64,000 nt of DNA. Origin: an uncultured Oscillospiraceae bacterium (GTDB lineage: Bacteria > Bacillota > Clostridia > Oscillospirales > Ruminococcaceae). The notes under the pieces were generated by a model. The model had not been told where the DNA came from, made no database searches, and saw nothing but the letters and a program-made list of their open reading frames with translations. The position numbers and the translations under genes are program-made. The stretch covers positions 39,022-103,021 of the forward strand of contig CAJUHS010000011.1 of the NCBI GenBank assembly GCA_910586535.1, read 5' to 3'. Within the stretch, counting starts at the first letter, position 1; each line of letters begins with the position of its first letter. Positions 17,868 to 27,238 of this stretch are shown in pieces.

Positions 17868-18014
17868 GCCGCAGACGTTACGTCCACGGCACCACATTTA
17901 TGTATGTGGGTTTGGCTGTTTCAGCTTTGGAAAAAAGATTTTTTCGGGAATTGATAAAATGAAAAAGGTTCTTGTATTTCTACAAAAACCTTTCTGCCCG
18001 CAGGAGCTCCCTGC
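17868..18014. ncRNA. Stem-loop-rich spacer, candidate structured RNA
   Basis: The 530-base gap 17802-18333 has no gene. Within it four hairpins follow closely: GCCGCAGACGT-T-ACGTCCACGGC (17868-17890), CCACAT…ATGTGG (17892-17909), AAAGGTTCTTGTA…TACAAAAACCTTT (17965-17993) and GCAGG-AGCTC-CCTGC (18000-18014). No promoter was assigned and no known RNA family was recognised, so this is a candidate only. Confidence 0.3.
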
Positions 18015-18237
18015 TGTCTTGTGACTATAAAATAGATGGAATGGTAAAAGTAGCATTTTGAGTTTTTATGCCAAATTTTTTACTGATTTTTAGTGAAATT
18101 TGCAAAATTGGTCATACATAAACACTTTTATTTGGGCAAAGGATTTAGACTTCACTTTTTTATCTTTAAGGTATGAATTTGTCCCAAAATAAATATGATA
18201 GAATCGTCCCATGATAAAGAGTTTCAATATAAAAAAT

Positions 18238-18271
18238 AACGCCATTTGTTTTTTGTGAGTCAAATGGCGTT
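18238..18271 (-). terminator. Terminator of the NACHT gene
   Basis: AACGCCATTTG and CAAATGGCGTT pair perfectly (11 bp); on the leftward transcript the stem is followed by TTATTTTTT. Confidence 0.85.
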
Positions 18272-18333
18272 AAGGTTATAAATTTTATAAACTTTAAAAA
18301 TTTTAGGTAAAAATTTTTTATAATATTAAACTT

Positions 18334-21300
18334 TTACTGCATCCACTTGATTTTTTCAATAAGTTTTTTATTGAATTTTTTCTCATTTTTTTCTATATAC
18401 CATAAAAGATTTTTATACTCATTTACTGTTAAAACATCATATATATTTCCGTTATTTTCAATTAATTTTATCATTTCATTAGATATAATTTTGTGAATTA
18501 TATGATCAAAATTTGTATTTGACTTGTTATATTCTAAACCAATATTTCTAATAAAATTTATATATGACAACGCAAGATAAATACTGTTGTAATAATAATT
18601 TCGTCTAAATGAATATTCTATATCACGTTGAAAATATTTGAGCACTGTTTCTTCAAATATTTCAGGTATATATTCAGATATTATAGTTAATAATTCAGGA
18701 TATACGAGAATTATATTTAGTAAACGTTCAGTATGGTAATTTCTCTGAATTGTTTTGATTACCATTTCTTTGGCGAAATTCTGATAATTTATATCCTCTA
18801 CATTTGAAGCAATTTTGATAGAGTATATGAGGGTTCGTATACCTATTGTTGATGAATACCTAATGTCCGTCTTTACTTGAGTGCGATAAGAAGCAAATAT
18901 GTAATCAAGATATTGCTGTATAATATAATGAATCTCATTATCTCGATTTGTCATTTGCTTACTATTATTTAGCAAATAACGTGATACCATATTAGGATCT
19001 GTTCTCATATATTCAATTATTTTGTCTTTGTTAAAAAATGAGATACTTCTATTGTTTGCAAATTCCATATTAAGATACAACTGATTTCCTCTATTGCCAA
19101 AGAATACTTCATTTTTTTCTCGTAAATAAAAAATATCTTCAATATCAATAAACTCATCAAGATTTCTGAAAAGTTGAATGGCAACTCGAATAATCAAACT
19201 ATTATACTCATTATGCCTTAATATTGAGTTTAATTGTTTGAAAATTTTCATTTGTACTTCCATATACACCATGTGATGAGCGATTGAATTTTCTATTGTA
19301 TACAAATATTCAATGAATACATCTTGGCTTAATTCGTCAACCGCATCTAAGTTTGTAATAAGATCAATTAATTCATTAATTCGATTAAAGTTGCTATGTT
19401 TTGAAAAATGATAAATTTCTATTCTAATCAAATTAATAATATATTTTACATACAAGTTTTTATTTACTGTTTTTAGAATTGACAACAATTCTTCTACACT
19501 CTTTTTGGTTATGTCAGTAAATCTTGTAGTTTGTAATCCACATAAAGAGAATGTTATTTCGTCTGACAAAGCATTTGCAACACTTAACTGTTTTTCAATT
19601 CTGTTTAATCCTGATTCAATATCATCAATTTGAGAAGGACATTTTAAGTCAATAATACTTAGTTTTCGATTATCAACAAATACATCATTTCGACTTGACC
19701 TTATTATTCTTGCTAATCCAGTTAAATTATCAGATGAGAACCAAGTTTTCCATAAATTTGTAAGTTTATCCCACGGACTGGTTTCTGAATCTTGTGAAAT
19801 ATCATTTCTATAATTCCTTTCATCGAAAGTAAATCCAGTATCAGAAAGAAGTGAAGCAAGAATTGTAATATTTAAAGTATATGTTGAAATATGTCCAATT
19901 AAAGGTAATTTAACATTCTTAAATCCATCTAAAGTACTTAAAATTTGAGGTAAATTTTTTTCCTCCAAAAACATCTTCAACTGAGCCTCAACTAATTCTA
20001 TTAAGCTTGATTTAAAATCTTCGTATTTAAAATCACAACGTTTCAAAACACGAGGTAAGTGTTCTCTTATCATTTCAATAACTAAAGGTCTTGAATAAAG
20101 TGGTGCAAACATCAAATTAATAAACCATTCATCACCTATACCATTGGGAGTATATAATTTTTTTTGAACGATATTGCCTTGCATTGCGTTTTTATGTGCA
20201 ACAAAGAGTTCGCCTGCCTCTCGAACCAAATAATTTAATATAAAGTCTGCAGTAAGAAACTCACCAAAAGTATTATGCAAAAATTCATATGCATAATCTT
20301 TCTTTGTTTCATTTTCATTATCTGCTGCAGATTTATGAACAAAAAAGAAAGAACGAATTAAGGTATCAGCTTCTTGAGGTACTTCGCCCCATTCGTTTAA
20401 AATTCCATATGTGAGTAAATCGCTTAACAGATCTTTAGTGTGAATATGAAGTTGTTTTCTATTAAACATACCAATAGCAACTACGCCAAGACGAGACATT
20501 TCACCTTGAACATATCTTTCAATAAAATCATCATGGTTTCCCTGTGCATGAGTATAGAGCTTATTGGCTTCACGTCTGCAAATTCGCCTTAATAATTCAT
20601 CATATAAATGAGTTCGACTTATATTATCCCCCATACTCTCTAATGCATTATCGTATGAGTCAAATAAAGCCAGCATTAATAATAAAAGAGGTTGTTCTGC
20701 CAATTCCTTTATATTTTTTGAGAGATTATTTTCATCTTTTAAATAAAATTGTTTTATGTTATTTCGAACAAAATAATCCTGATTATAATTATTCCAAATA
20801 TTGATCCATGCGTTTCTTCTTTGTTGATCAAAAGCTTCTAAATTAACAATAACTGAATTCTTTGGAATCTTTACTTTATCTATAAGTGTTATTCTGCTTG
20901 TGACCATAACCCTTACTGGTCTTCCCAATACATTTTGTTCTTTTTGAAATTCATGAATTTTTGAAATATATCCATTAAATATATCTCCTTTGACTTGTAA
21001 TAATTCATCATAGCCATCAAAAATGATGAATAAAGGATTACTGGCAAAGTGTTCTGCAAAACCAGCATACCCATCTTTTAATGGACGTTGAATACACTTA
21101 GAAATTTGTTCACTAATAATTACATGAATATCGTTGTTGGCATCAATATCACGAAGTGGAATTCTTACAACAGTATATGCAGAATTCATTAACTGAGCTG
21201 ATAATACTTTGGTTAAAATTGATTTTCCACTTCCAGGTAAACCTAATACAATTAGTGGATATTCTACACTCTGAGGTATACTTAAATAATTAACAAATAA

Positions 21301-22392
21301 GTCCCCTATATTTTCTCTTACAGGCAGTTCTTCCCAAACTTTCGGATTTTCAAGACCAATTGAACTTGTGTATCTTAAACATTTATATGCTTGAGAGATA
21401 TAAGCATCAACTATTAATGGGAAGGCTAACTCATCATGTTCATCTTCTGTGGTAACACCACCCGCCAATTCGTTATCATTATTTTCACCATTACTAGCTA
21501 TGGGCTCCCCAATTTCTTTATTATAGTATTTTTTTAGATCTGCACAAATTTTTTCTATTTCTTCTTCCTTTTGAGTTTTACCAATTGATTTTATTAAATC
21601 TGCAAGTGATTTCAATCCAACATCATATGACAACTGTTGCTTTACCGACTCGTTTATAGACGTTCTTAATGCTGAAAATTCTCTAAGTTGGATATATGCA
21701 GAAAAATCCTCAAAGGAGGACATAAGATCAATAAGTTGTGCAATATAAATACTTAATGCTGTTTCAGGAATTTTATGTAATACGTCTATAATTTTTTTAA
21801 TTTTATTGATTATCTTTTTAGACTTTTTTGAAGATGTTTCATTATAATTTAATTTAGAGATGATTTCCTCAAAATGATTAATTAGGTTTTTACAAGTATC
21901 ATCGTAAAAAAAACGCAAAGAATCTTGCAAATCATCCAATGTATCTACTTCATTTGGAAACATTATATTTACTGATTTGTTTTTTTCAAAAACATTTTTT
22001 TCGGTTTCACTTGTAAAAAGTTCAAAACGATCACTTTCCTTAAAAAACTTTATAACCTCTTTAACTTCACTTGAAGGTAATTGTTCATTTAATGCTTCAA
22101 CAAAAGCAGTTAAACTAAGAGTAATGTATGCAGAATCAATTTGCCTCATCTTTTCCTTATAATTTGGAGCAGTTTGAGATCCAATAAAAGATAATATTTT
22201 TTTCCCAGCATCTACTAAACGATCTTTTGCATCAAGCACTTCAAGTAAAGGTAAAAACTGAGGACCAAGTACAATAGGAGTAAATATTAAAGCAACATCG
22301 GCAAAAGTGCTAAAGCCTTCTAATATGGATTCGGCAGCACTTTTATTTTCGAGATACCTTTTTACATCTTCAAATTTAAAATTTCGTATCAT
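18334..22392 (-). CDS. NACHT-domain STAND NTPase, probable anti-phage defence protein
   Basis: Protein of 1,352 residues. An N-terminal helical region of about 330 residues is followed by a NACHT NTPase: Walker A GLPGSGKS near residue 383, Walker B FIIFDGYDELLQ near residue 453 and RVMVTSRITLID as sensor 1. After the winged-helix part comes a long helical C-terminal region of about 650 residues without an obvious repeat consensus. STAND NTPases of this type in bacteria (Avs and bNACHT proteins) sense phage proteins and trigger cell suicide, but I see no recognised nuclease, TIR or pore-forming effector at the N-terminus, so the output is unknown. The start is the ATG at 22392, with AAGGAGG 9 bases upstream; the frame opens at 22434 without a ribosome site. 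The gene is visibly AT-rich and flanked by a decayed gene and IS elements. Confidence 0.85.
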   Translation of the reverse strand: MIRNFKFEDVKRYLENKSAAESILEGFSTFADVALIFTPIVLGPQFLPLLEVLDAKDRLVDAGKKILSFIGSQTAPNYKEKMRQIDSAYITLSLTAFVEALNEQLPSSEVKEVIKFFKESDRFELFTSETEKNVFEKNKSVNIMFPNEVDTLDDLQDSLRFFYDDTCKNLINHFEEIISKLNYNETSSKKSKKIINKIKKIIDVLHKIPETALSIYIAQLIDLMSSFEDFSAYIQLREFSALRTSINESVKQQLSYDVGLKSLADLIKSIGKTQKEEEIEKICADLKKYYNKEIGEPIASNGENNDNELAGGVTTEDEHDELAFPLIVDAYISQAYKCLRYTSSIGLENPKVWEELPVRENIGDLFVNYLSIPQSVEYPLIVLGLPGSGKSILTKVLSAQLMNSAYTVVRIPLRDIDANNDIHVIISEQISKCIQRPLKDGYAGFAEHFASNPLFIIFDGYDELLQVKGDIFNGYISKIHEFQKEQNVLGRPVRVMVTSRITLIDKVKIPKNSVIVNLEAFDQQRRNAWINIWNNYNQDYFVRNNIKQFYLKDENNLSKNIKELAEQPLLLLMLALFDSYDNALESMGDNISRTHLYDELLRRICRREANKLYTHAQGNHDDFIERYVQGEMSRLGVVAIGMFNRKQLHIHTKDLLSDLLTYGILNEWGEVPQEADTLIRSFFFVHKSAADNENETKKDYAYEFLHNTFGEFLTADFILNYLVREAGELFVAHKNAMQGNIVQKKLYTPNGIGDEWFINLMFAPLYSRPLVIEMIREHLPRVLKRCDFKYEDFKSSLIELVEAQLKMFLEEKNLPQILSTLDGFKNVKLPLIGHISTYTLNITILASLLSDTGFTFDERNYRNDISQDSETSPWDKLTNLWKTWFSSDNLTGLARIIRSSRNDVFVDNRKLSIIDLKCPSQIDDIESGLNRIEKQLSVANALSDEITFSLCGLQTTRFTDITKKSVEELLSILKTVNKNLYVKYIINLIRIEIYHFSKHSNFNRINELIDLITNLDAVDELSQDVFIEYLYTIENSIAHHMVYMEVQMKIFKQLNSILRHNEYNSLIIRVAIQLFRNLDEFIDIEDIFYLREKNEVFFGNRGNQLYLNMEFANNRSISFFNKDKIIEYMRTDPNMVSRYLLNNSKQMTNRDNEIHYIIQQYLDYIFASYRTQVKTDIRYSSTIGIRTLIYSIKIASNVEDINYQNFAKEMVIKTIQRNYHTERLLNIILVYPELLTIISEYIPEIFEETVLKYFQRDIEYSFRRNYYYNSIYLALSYINFIRNIGLEYNKSNTNFDHIIHKIISNEMIKLIENNGNIYDVLTVNEYKNLLWYIEKNEKKFNKKLIEKIKWMQ

Positions 22393-22445
22393 AGAGATAC
22401 CCTCCTTATGGAATATTTTTTTGTAATGTGGCATAAAATAGTTAA

Positions 22446-22467
22446 ATATACTTCATTATAAGTATAT
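22446..22467. promoter_or_regulatory. Inverted repeat in the divergent NACHT promoter region
   Basis: ATATACTT-cattat-AAGTATAT lies in the 90 bases between the leftward NACHT gene and the rightward 83-codon gene. On the leftward strand the loop contains TATAAT, so a protein bound here could control both promoters. Confidence 0.5.
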
Positions 22468-22482
22468 AGATAAGGGGGAGTT

Positions 22483-22734
22483 ATGCTCGCAAATGAACTA
22501 ATAGATAAATTATGCTTTGTAAAACATACAGGCACTATAGACAGTTCAATTATAGAATCTGCAATTCTATATGCTGAACGTTTTCAACATATGCCTAAGG
22601 GCTTTTATAATACTCACCAGATTCCACCGAAAACAGTGCAAGCCATCATATTAATAGTAGTTCACATGACATCAAACTCTAATTATAGTATATGGAACAA
22701 GGTAGATGCTCTTTTGCGTTTCAATATCAACTAA
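22483..22734 (+). CDS. Small unknown protein, 83 residues, divergent from NACHT
   Basis: GGGGGAG lies 3-8 bases before the ATG. The product is soluble and predicted helical; I recognise no domain. It shares a short promoter region with the NACHT gene, so it might be a regulator or partner, but the only evidence is position. Confidence 0.5.
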   Translation: MLANELIDKLCFVKHTGTIDSSIIESAILYAERFQHMPKGFYNTHQIPPKTVQAIILIVVHMTSNSNYSIWNKVDALLRFNIN

Positions 22735-22794
22735 GCACATGGAAAAAGAATAAATCAAAAGATACTTCTGAATATTCCGTCCCAAAATGAACAT

Positions 22795-23355
22795 CACAAC
22801 CGCCCAAGTTGAACAGTTGCGAAAAATGTGGTAAAATGTTGTTACGCACAATTTTTGTGTGAATACAACATAAGGAGGTCATCAATATGACCAATTACCG
22901 AGAGATTCTAAGGCTTAACAGTCTTGGTCTCAACAATTCGCAAATAGCCGAAGCTTGTGACTGTTCACGCACCACGGTTGTCCAGACCCTTCGGTTTGCA
23001 AAGGATAAATCATTAGCTTATCCTTTGCCGAAAGAAATGTCTGACAAAAAACTTGCGGGGACATTGTTTCCGTCTCCTCCGGGCAAGATTAAGTACAAAA
23101 TGCCCGACTACGAGTATGTCTATCGTGAGATGCAGAAAAAGGGCGTAACGCTTAATCTGCTGTGGTTGGGAGTATTGTGACAGATGTCGTAACAGCGGTG
23201 AGGTTCCGTATCAGTCAACGCAGTTTAACAAGTATTACGGTGATTTTCTTGTCAAAAAGAACGCAATATACAGTTTACGCGGAATGGTGTTCACTTTCTG
23301 CGGTTTAACTGTTCAATTTTAGCGGAATTACTGTTCAACTTGAACGGCTTAGGTG
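22795..23355 (+). mobile_element. IS21-family element, internally deleted remnant
   Basis: AAGTTGAACAG at the left (about 22808) and several TGTTCAA(C)TT copies at the right (23309-23345) in opposite orientation resemble the multiple terminal repeats of IS21. Between them lies only the 5' part of istA; the rest of istA and all of istB are gone. The element cannot move by itself. Confidence 0.6.
22887..23270 (+). pseudogene. istA: istA transposase, 5' fragment
   Basis: The first 97 codons match the IstA N-terminal helix-turn-helix (MTNYREILRLNSLGLNNSQI…CDCSRTTV) and the linker MPDYEYVYREMQKKGVTLNLLW. A frameshift then stops the frame at 23178; the lost frame continues briefly (CDRCRNSGEVPYQSTQFNKYY) and ends at the deletion. 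AAGGAGG precedes the ATG. Confidence 0.8.
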
Positions 23356-23861
23356 TTTTTTAAAAGCGGAATATTCAACTTCCAAAGGTTGACACATAAT
23401 AATATACAATTATCATATGTTTACATTTATGTTTCAGCTAAAAACCTACCTTTTACACATTTCTACATAATACGACACAATATGCAGCTTTTTGTAACAC
23501 CATTTTCTCTAAAATCAGCAAAATTAACAAAAGAACACTTAAAAGTTATGGAATATGCTACAAGAGGTTATGGGTGTATAATATCGGGTATTTAAACTTT
23601 ATCTTCTAATCCATTATATCATACCTCAAATTCCGACAAAAATCAACAGAAATCCGACAAACGGTATAAAAAATGGCATGAAATGCATTTTTAAGAAGAT
23701 ATTTCGTACTCTAAGCAGCCTACTTTAACTTGACTTGCTTATCTTTTTGTTTAGTTCAATTGTCTAATTCTGCAATCCCTTTCTTTGTAAAAAACTTGTT
23801 GATAAATCCCTTGCAAAACATGACAATCCATTTTATAATAAAATAAAAAGGATCTGTTGTC

Positions 23862-24980
23862 ATGAACAAATATCCGGAAACTGTTAAACAAGAAGCATTA
23901 ACCTACTATGAGTCCGGTATTAACGCAAAAGAAATTGCAGAAACGTTATCCATTTCAAAAAGTACAGTTTATAAATGGATAAATGAAGGAAACAACGCTG
24001 TCCCAAATAACTCGATCGCGTATTTAAAACGATTGGAAAATAAAGTTAAACGTCTTGAGGGAATTGTCGAAATCCTTCAAAGCGTTGATTGTACGGCAAA
24101 TTCTCCTCTTAATGAGAAACTTGCAGCACTAGAGCAGCTGCAGGGGAAATACAGCGTTCATATGTTGTGCGAGGCTTTAAAGGTTCCTCGCGGAACGTTC
24201 TATAACTTTATTCTGAGAAACAAGCGCGATAATACGTGGTATTCAAAGCGTCAAGAGGAACTGCGTATAAAAATACAGAAAATTTACGACGAAAGCAACC
24301 AGATTTTCGGTGCTGCCAAGATTACAGCCGTTTTAAAAGAACAGGGAAATCGCGTAAGCGAAAAGATGGTAAGAAATCTTATGGGAGATATGGGATTAAT
24401 AAGTATTCGCCAAGATGCCAAATCAATTTATGACCGTGAACAGCGAAAACTGAAAAATCATTTAAATCGACAGTTTAATGTTTCCGGACCCGATGAGGTC
24501 TGGGTAAGCGATGTTACATATTTCCGCTGGAACGAGAAAAATATCTATATTTGCGCAATCATTGATTTATATGCACGAAAGGTCATAAGCTACAAAGTTG
24601 GAATTAAAAACAGTACCCAGCTTATAAAAAGTACATTTAAGAATGCATATGAACTAAGGCATCCAATCAAAGGCTTGATATTTCACACCGATCGCGGCAG
24701 CAATTACCGTTCCAAATCGTTTTGCGATTACCTTCAGTCTCTGGATATTGCTCAATCTTTTTCACGAGCATACGTGCCATATGACAATTCCGTTATGGAA
24801 TCGTTCTTTTCCTCACTAAAGCGTGAGGAGCTATATAGAACTAAATACCGTTCTGAGAAAGAACTCAGAACGGCAATTGATAACTATATAATTTTTTACA
24901 ATGAGAAACGTCCGCACGCTAAAAACGGCTACAAAACACCTTCAAAGAAGGAAATCGAATATCATGAGCGTCATAAATGA
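23862..24980 (+). CDS. IS3-family transposase, single fused frame
   Basis: Protein of 372 residues combining an N-terminal helix-turn-helix with leucine-zipper-like coil (residues 1-70) and a DDE integrase core in one frame, whereas many IS3 members need a -1 frameshift to join them. The catalytic residues lie in WVSDVTYF, IFHTDRGSNY and VMESFFSSLKREEL. The frame is intact, so it may be active. Upstream (23596-23861) and downstream gaps hold no gene; I could not identify the terminal inverted repeats with confidence. Confidence 0.88.
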   Translation: MNKYPETVKQEALTYYESGINAKEIAETLSISKSTVYKWINEGNNAVPNNSIAYLKRLENKVKRLEGIVEILQSVDCTANSPLNEKLAALEQLQGKYSVHMLCEALKVPRGTFYNFILRNKRDNTWYSKRQEELRIKIQKIYDESNQIFGAAKITAVLKEQGNRVSEKMVRNLMGDMGLISIRQDAKSIYDREQRKLKNHLNRQFNVSGPDEVWVSDVTYFRWNEKNIYICAIIDLYARKVISYKVGIKNSTQLIKSTFKNAYELRHPIKGLIFHTDRGSNYRSKSFCDYLQSLDIAQSFSRAYVPYDNSVMESFFSSLKREELYRTKYRSEKELRTAIDNYIIFYNEKRPHAKNGYKTPSKKEIEYHERHK

Positions 24981-25177
24981 CACGCTCAAAAAAGAAAAAT
25001 TCATAACATTTCTCACTATTACGAGGATTTAACGCATTTCAAATCGGACTTCGGGGGTTCGGATTTATTTCTTTTTCGTTTTTTATTCCCGATTTTAAAC
25101 TGTTTTGTTTCAAGTGTCCATTTTGAATTCCAAACAGAATGACCCGCAAAACTGCTTGAAATAAGGATTTACAAAAA

Positions 25178-25226
25178 ATCACCTACCGCTGTCCGAACCT
25201 TGGGGGTTCAGATTTCGGTAGGTGAT
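25178..25226 (-). terminator. Terminator of the ancestral tRNA gene at the prophage junction
   Basis: ATCACCTACCG pairs exactly with CGGTAGGTGAT (11 bp), and an inner GAACC/GGTTC pair extends the fold. On the leftward strand it is followed by TTTTTTG. It lies directly downstream of the tRNA 3' end at 25232, as expected for a tRNA transcription unit. Confidence 0.75.
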
Positions 25227-25231
25227 TCAGA

Positions 25232-25258
25232 TGGTGGAGATAAGGGGATTCGAACCAC
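25232..25258 (-). other. tRNA 3'-end fragment, prophage attachment site
   Basis: Read leftward: GGTTCGAATCC (T-loop), CCT, TATCTCC (3' acceptor strand), A, CCA. The 5' half of a tRNA is absent upstream. Such a fragment is what a prophage or island integrated in a tRNA 3' end leaves at its far end. The acceptor 5' strand would be GGAGATA; the isoacceptor cannot be read from this piece. Confidence 0.75.
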
Positions 25259-25388
25259 TTGAAAGTTTTTTATCACCCAAAACTATTCTTTGTGAGAACG
25301 GCAAACTGCCTGATTTCGTAAATTATATTTGCGTATAAATATATATTTTTGTATACAAAAAATAAAAGTGTGTACTTTTGTGTGTACT

Positions 25389-25832
25389 TTATTTTTGATT
25401 TTTTCCCCTATATACATAAGGCTCCACACAAGTTTTAAAGAAGTTTTCGCCCTCCTCATCGGTCAGTTCATCATCAGCGTTGCAGACGATCTTTATCAGA
25501 CTGTCGTCAACGTTGGCAAAGCCCTGCTTACCTTTTATCGGAAAAGGCTGTATGTACCTTAAATCGGTCAGCTGCCACGCGTAAATACCTATATCATCGG
25601 GTGTCAAATCATCTTCAAATTCGCGGTAATTATCTTTCGTGACCTCTATAATATCATTGAGCCGTACCACACACATAGCATAACCGCATATAGTGTCTAC
25701 GATCTTGGGGCTTGCGGTACTGCAAATCAGCAGATCGCCCCTATAGTTGGTTTTCCATGTGCGGTACTCGAACGTTTTTTCGCACTGGAAAATAAGCTGC
25801 GCCCACGGGTTTCTTACCGAAAGAGCTTTCAT
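25389..25832 (-). CDS. ASCH-domain protein
   Basis: Protein of 147 residues with the ASCH/PUA-like opening MKALSVRNPWAQLIF…EKTFEYRTW and the strand RGDLLICSTA. ASCH proteins bind RNA or modified nucleotides and are common phage accessory genes. It is the leftmost prophage gene, next to the attachment site. AAAGG lies upstream of the ATG. Confidence 0.8.
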   Translation of the reverse strand: MKALSVRNPWAQLIFQCEKTFEYRTWKTNYRGDLLICSTASPKIVDTICGYAMCVVRLNDIIEVTKDNYREFEDDLTPDDIGIYAWQLTDLRYIQPFPIKGKQGFANVDDSLIKIVCNADDELTDEEGENFFKTCVEPYVYRGKNQK

Positions 25833-25950
25833 ATAATCAGACCTTTCATATATTTAATATATTTTGTATAATTATACCACTTTCATAGGCATAAGTAAAT
25901 AGGCATTGCACCCAAAATGTACCGCATAGGCACAATTCAGGTGCAAAATG

Positions 25951-26154
25951 CTATTTAGCAAGATATGTATGATCTATAGGGCTACATTCGGCATAGCAGC
26001 AGTATTGCGTTATTTTGGGCTTTTCGCCGCCTCTGATGTATATGCAGCTCTCCATATTGTCGTGTTTAGCCCTATTTTCTGCATATTCAAGCAAATCTCG
26101 CAGTTCTTCAAGGCTTATTTTCAAGCCGTTTTCGGTATATTTCACGTTCATCAC
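25951..26154 (-). CDS. Unknown small phage protein, 67 residues
   Basis: No recognised domain; predicted helical first half (EELRDLLEYAENRAK) and a cysteine-containing tail (YCCYAEC). Overlaps the preceding gene by four bases (ATGA), so it belongs to the leftward accessory operon 25951-27736. Confidence 0.6.
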   Translation of the reverse strand: MMNVKYTENGLKISLEELRDLLEYAENRAKHDNMESCIYIRGGEKPKITQYCCYAECSPIDHTYLAK

Positions 26155-26486
26155 CTCACTTTCTGTGTTTTGGGTATGTACTTTTCAATATGCTTCATAA
26201 CGGGGTCAAAGATTGTTACCGTCGCATACTGCATTGATTTATGTTTCGTTTTGTTCGGTACGCTTAAAATATAGGCGATCATAATGTCTAAATCAGGTGC
26301 GGCAAAGCCTTGACGGTTCGCCCACTTTACAAGGCGTTCAATTTCTTTTCTAAAGGTTTGCGTCGTTTCATAGTGGCTATACTTTGCAATGTCTATCGTA
26401 TAGCCGGGTGAGTAATTATCTCCGCTTGCCGTGTAGTTGTACCGTGAGCGGCTCATTAAGTCAACAACATATTTGGGTATCTTCAT
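26151..26486 (-). CDS. Unknown phage protein, 111 residues
   Basis: No recognised domain. Basic, with many tyrosines near the N-terminus. It overlaps both neighbours by four bases, showing coupled translation in the accessory operon. Confidence 0.6.
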   Translation of the reverse strand: MKIPKYVVDLMSRSRYNYTASGDNYSPGYTIDIAKYSHYETTQTFRKEIERLVKWANRQGFAAPDLDIMIAYILSVPNKTKHKSMQYATVTIFDPVMKHIEKYIPKTQKVR

Positions 26487-26665
26487 ATTGCCGCCCCCTT
26501 TGCTTTTTCAAACCATATTTTTACAAATTTAATGTCTGTATTTTTGTATATGTCTGCAAATCGTTTCATGGCTTCTAATGCTTCTTGCCTTGTTTTGTAT
26601 GTGCTTACTGTCGTTATTACTCCGTTGTCGCGTTCTGCATACACTGTAAACCCTTTGTGTTTCAT
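26483..26665 (-). CDS. Unknown small phage protein, 60 residues
   Basis: No family recognised. The sequence (…FTVYAERDNGVITTVSTYKTRQEALEAM…) resembles short beta-sheet-then-helix proteins frequent in phage accessory operons. Four-base overlaps on both sides. Confidence 0.6.
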   Translation of the reverse strand: MKHKGFTVYAERDNGVITTVSTYKTRQEALEAMKRFADIYKNTDIKFVKIWFEKAKGAAI

Positions 26666-26937
26666 TTCGTTGCCCCCTGTATGCTTAAAATTTCTTTTAC
26701 TCTGTCGCTATAATGGTAAATATTATCAAACGGGTGAAATAACACGCCTTTTATAAAATCGCTGTCTGGTATTATACTCGCCCAATTGCCTATAACTTCG
26801 CCGTAATGGGTTTGACCGTCTTCTATATGGCTAATTTCGTCGCCAAACGTCAAAACTTTTTCACCGTTTAAATATACCGTTGCCGTGCCTTGCGTTACGC
26901 TTTGCCGCACTCTTTGCACCTCAAATACAAACTTCAT
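26662..26937 (-). CDS. Unknown phage protein, ~91 residues
   Basis: I place the start at the ATG at 26937 because GGGGG lies a few bases upstream; the frame opens at 26964. Predicted beta-rich (FVFEVQRVRQSVTQGTATVYLNGEKVL). Function unknown. Confidence 0.55.
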   Translation of the reverse strand: MKFVFEVQRVRQSVTQGTATVYLNGEKVLTFGDEISHIEDGQTHYGEVIGNWASIIPDSDFIKGVLFHPFDNIYHYSDRVKEILSIQGATK

Positions 26938-26941
26938 ATTG

Positions 26942-27184
26942 CTACCCCCTTTTTGCCTCTTCAACTTCTGCTTTTGTAAAAAGTTCGGGAAATTCTAACA
27001 CGGTTTGTCTATGAATTTCGTCAGAAACGCCTTTTGCAAAAGCTTTAAGCAGCGGTAAAAGGTTGTTTCGCTCTGCTTCTAATAGATCATCTAACCGTTT
27101 GCTCTGGTTCGGCGTTACTATGTGTCGCCGTTCGTAAGCTTCTCTTTGACCTATCTCATAGGCTTTTAACTCTCTATTAGTCAT
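26942..27184 (-). CDS. Unknown phage protein, ~80 residues
   Basis: Predicted all-helical, charged. The frame opens at 27220, but MTNREL at 27184 is a likelier start; GAAAGG lies 17 bases upstream, so the start stays uncertain. Part of the leftward accessory operon. Confidence 0.5.
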   Translation of the reverse strand: MTNRELKAYEIGQREAYERRHIVTPNQSKRLDDLLEAERNNLLPLLKAFAKGVSDEIHRQTVLEFPELFTKAEVEEAKRG

Positions 27185-27238
27185 TACATTACCATGCCTT
27201 TCTATCATTGTAAGCAGCATTATAGCCGCCCGTTGCTT

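Noticed and set aside
18176..18193. Shared GTCCCAAAAT words at 18181 and 22781 as island direct repeats
   Set aside because: Only about ten bases match; too short to claim an insertion duplication.
23353..23595. 80-codon rightward frame after the IS21 remnant
   Set aside because: No ribosome site and low-complexity AT-rich composition.
25232..25258. A complete tRNA gene
   Set aside because: Only the T-arm end and the 3' acceptor strand are present; upstream sequence does not form D or anticodon arms.
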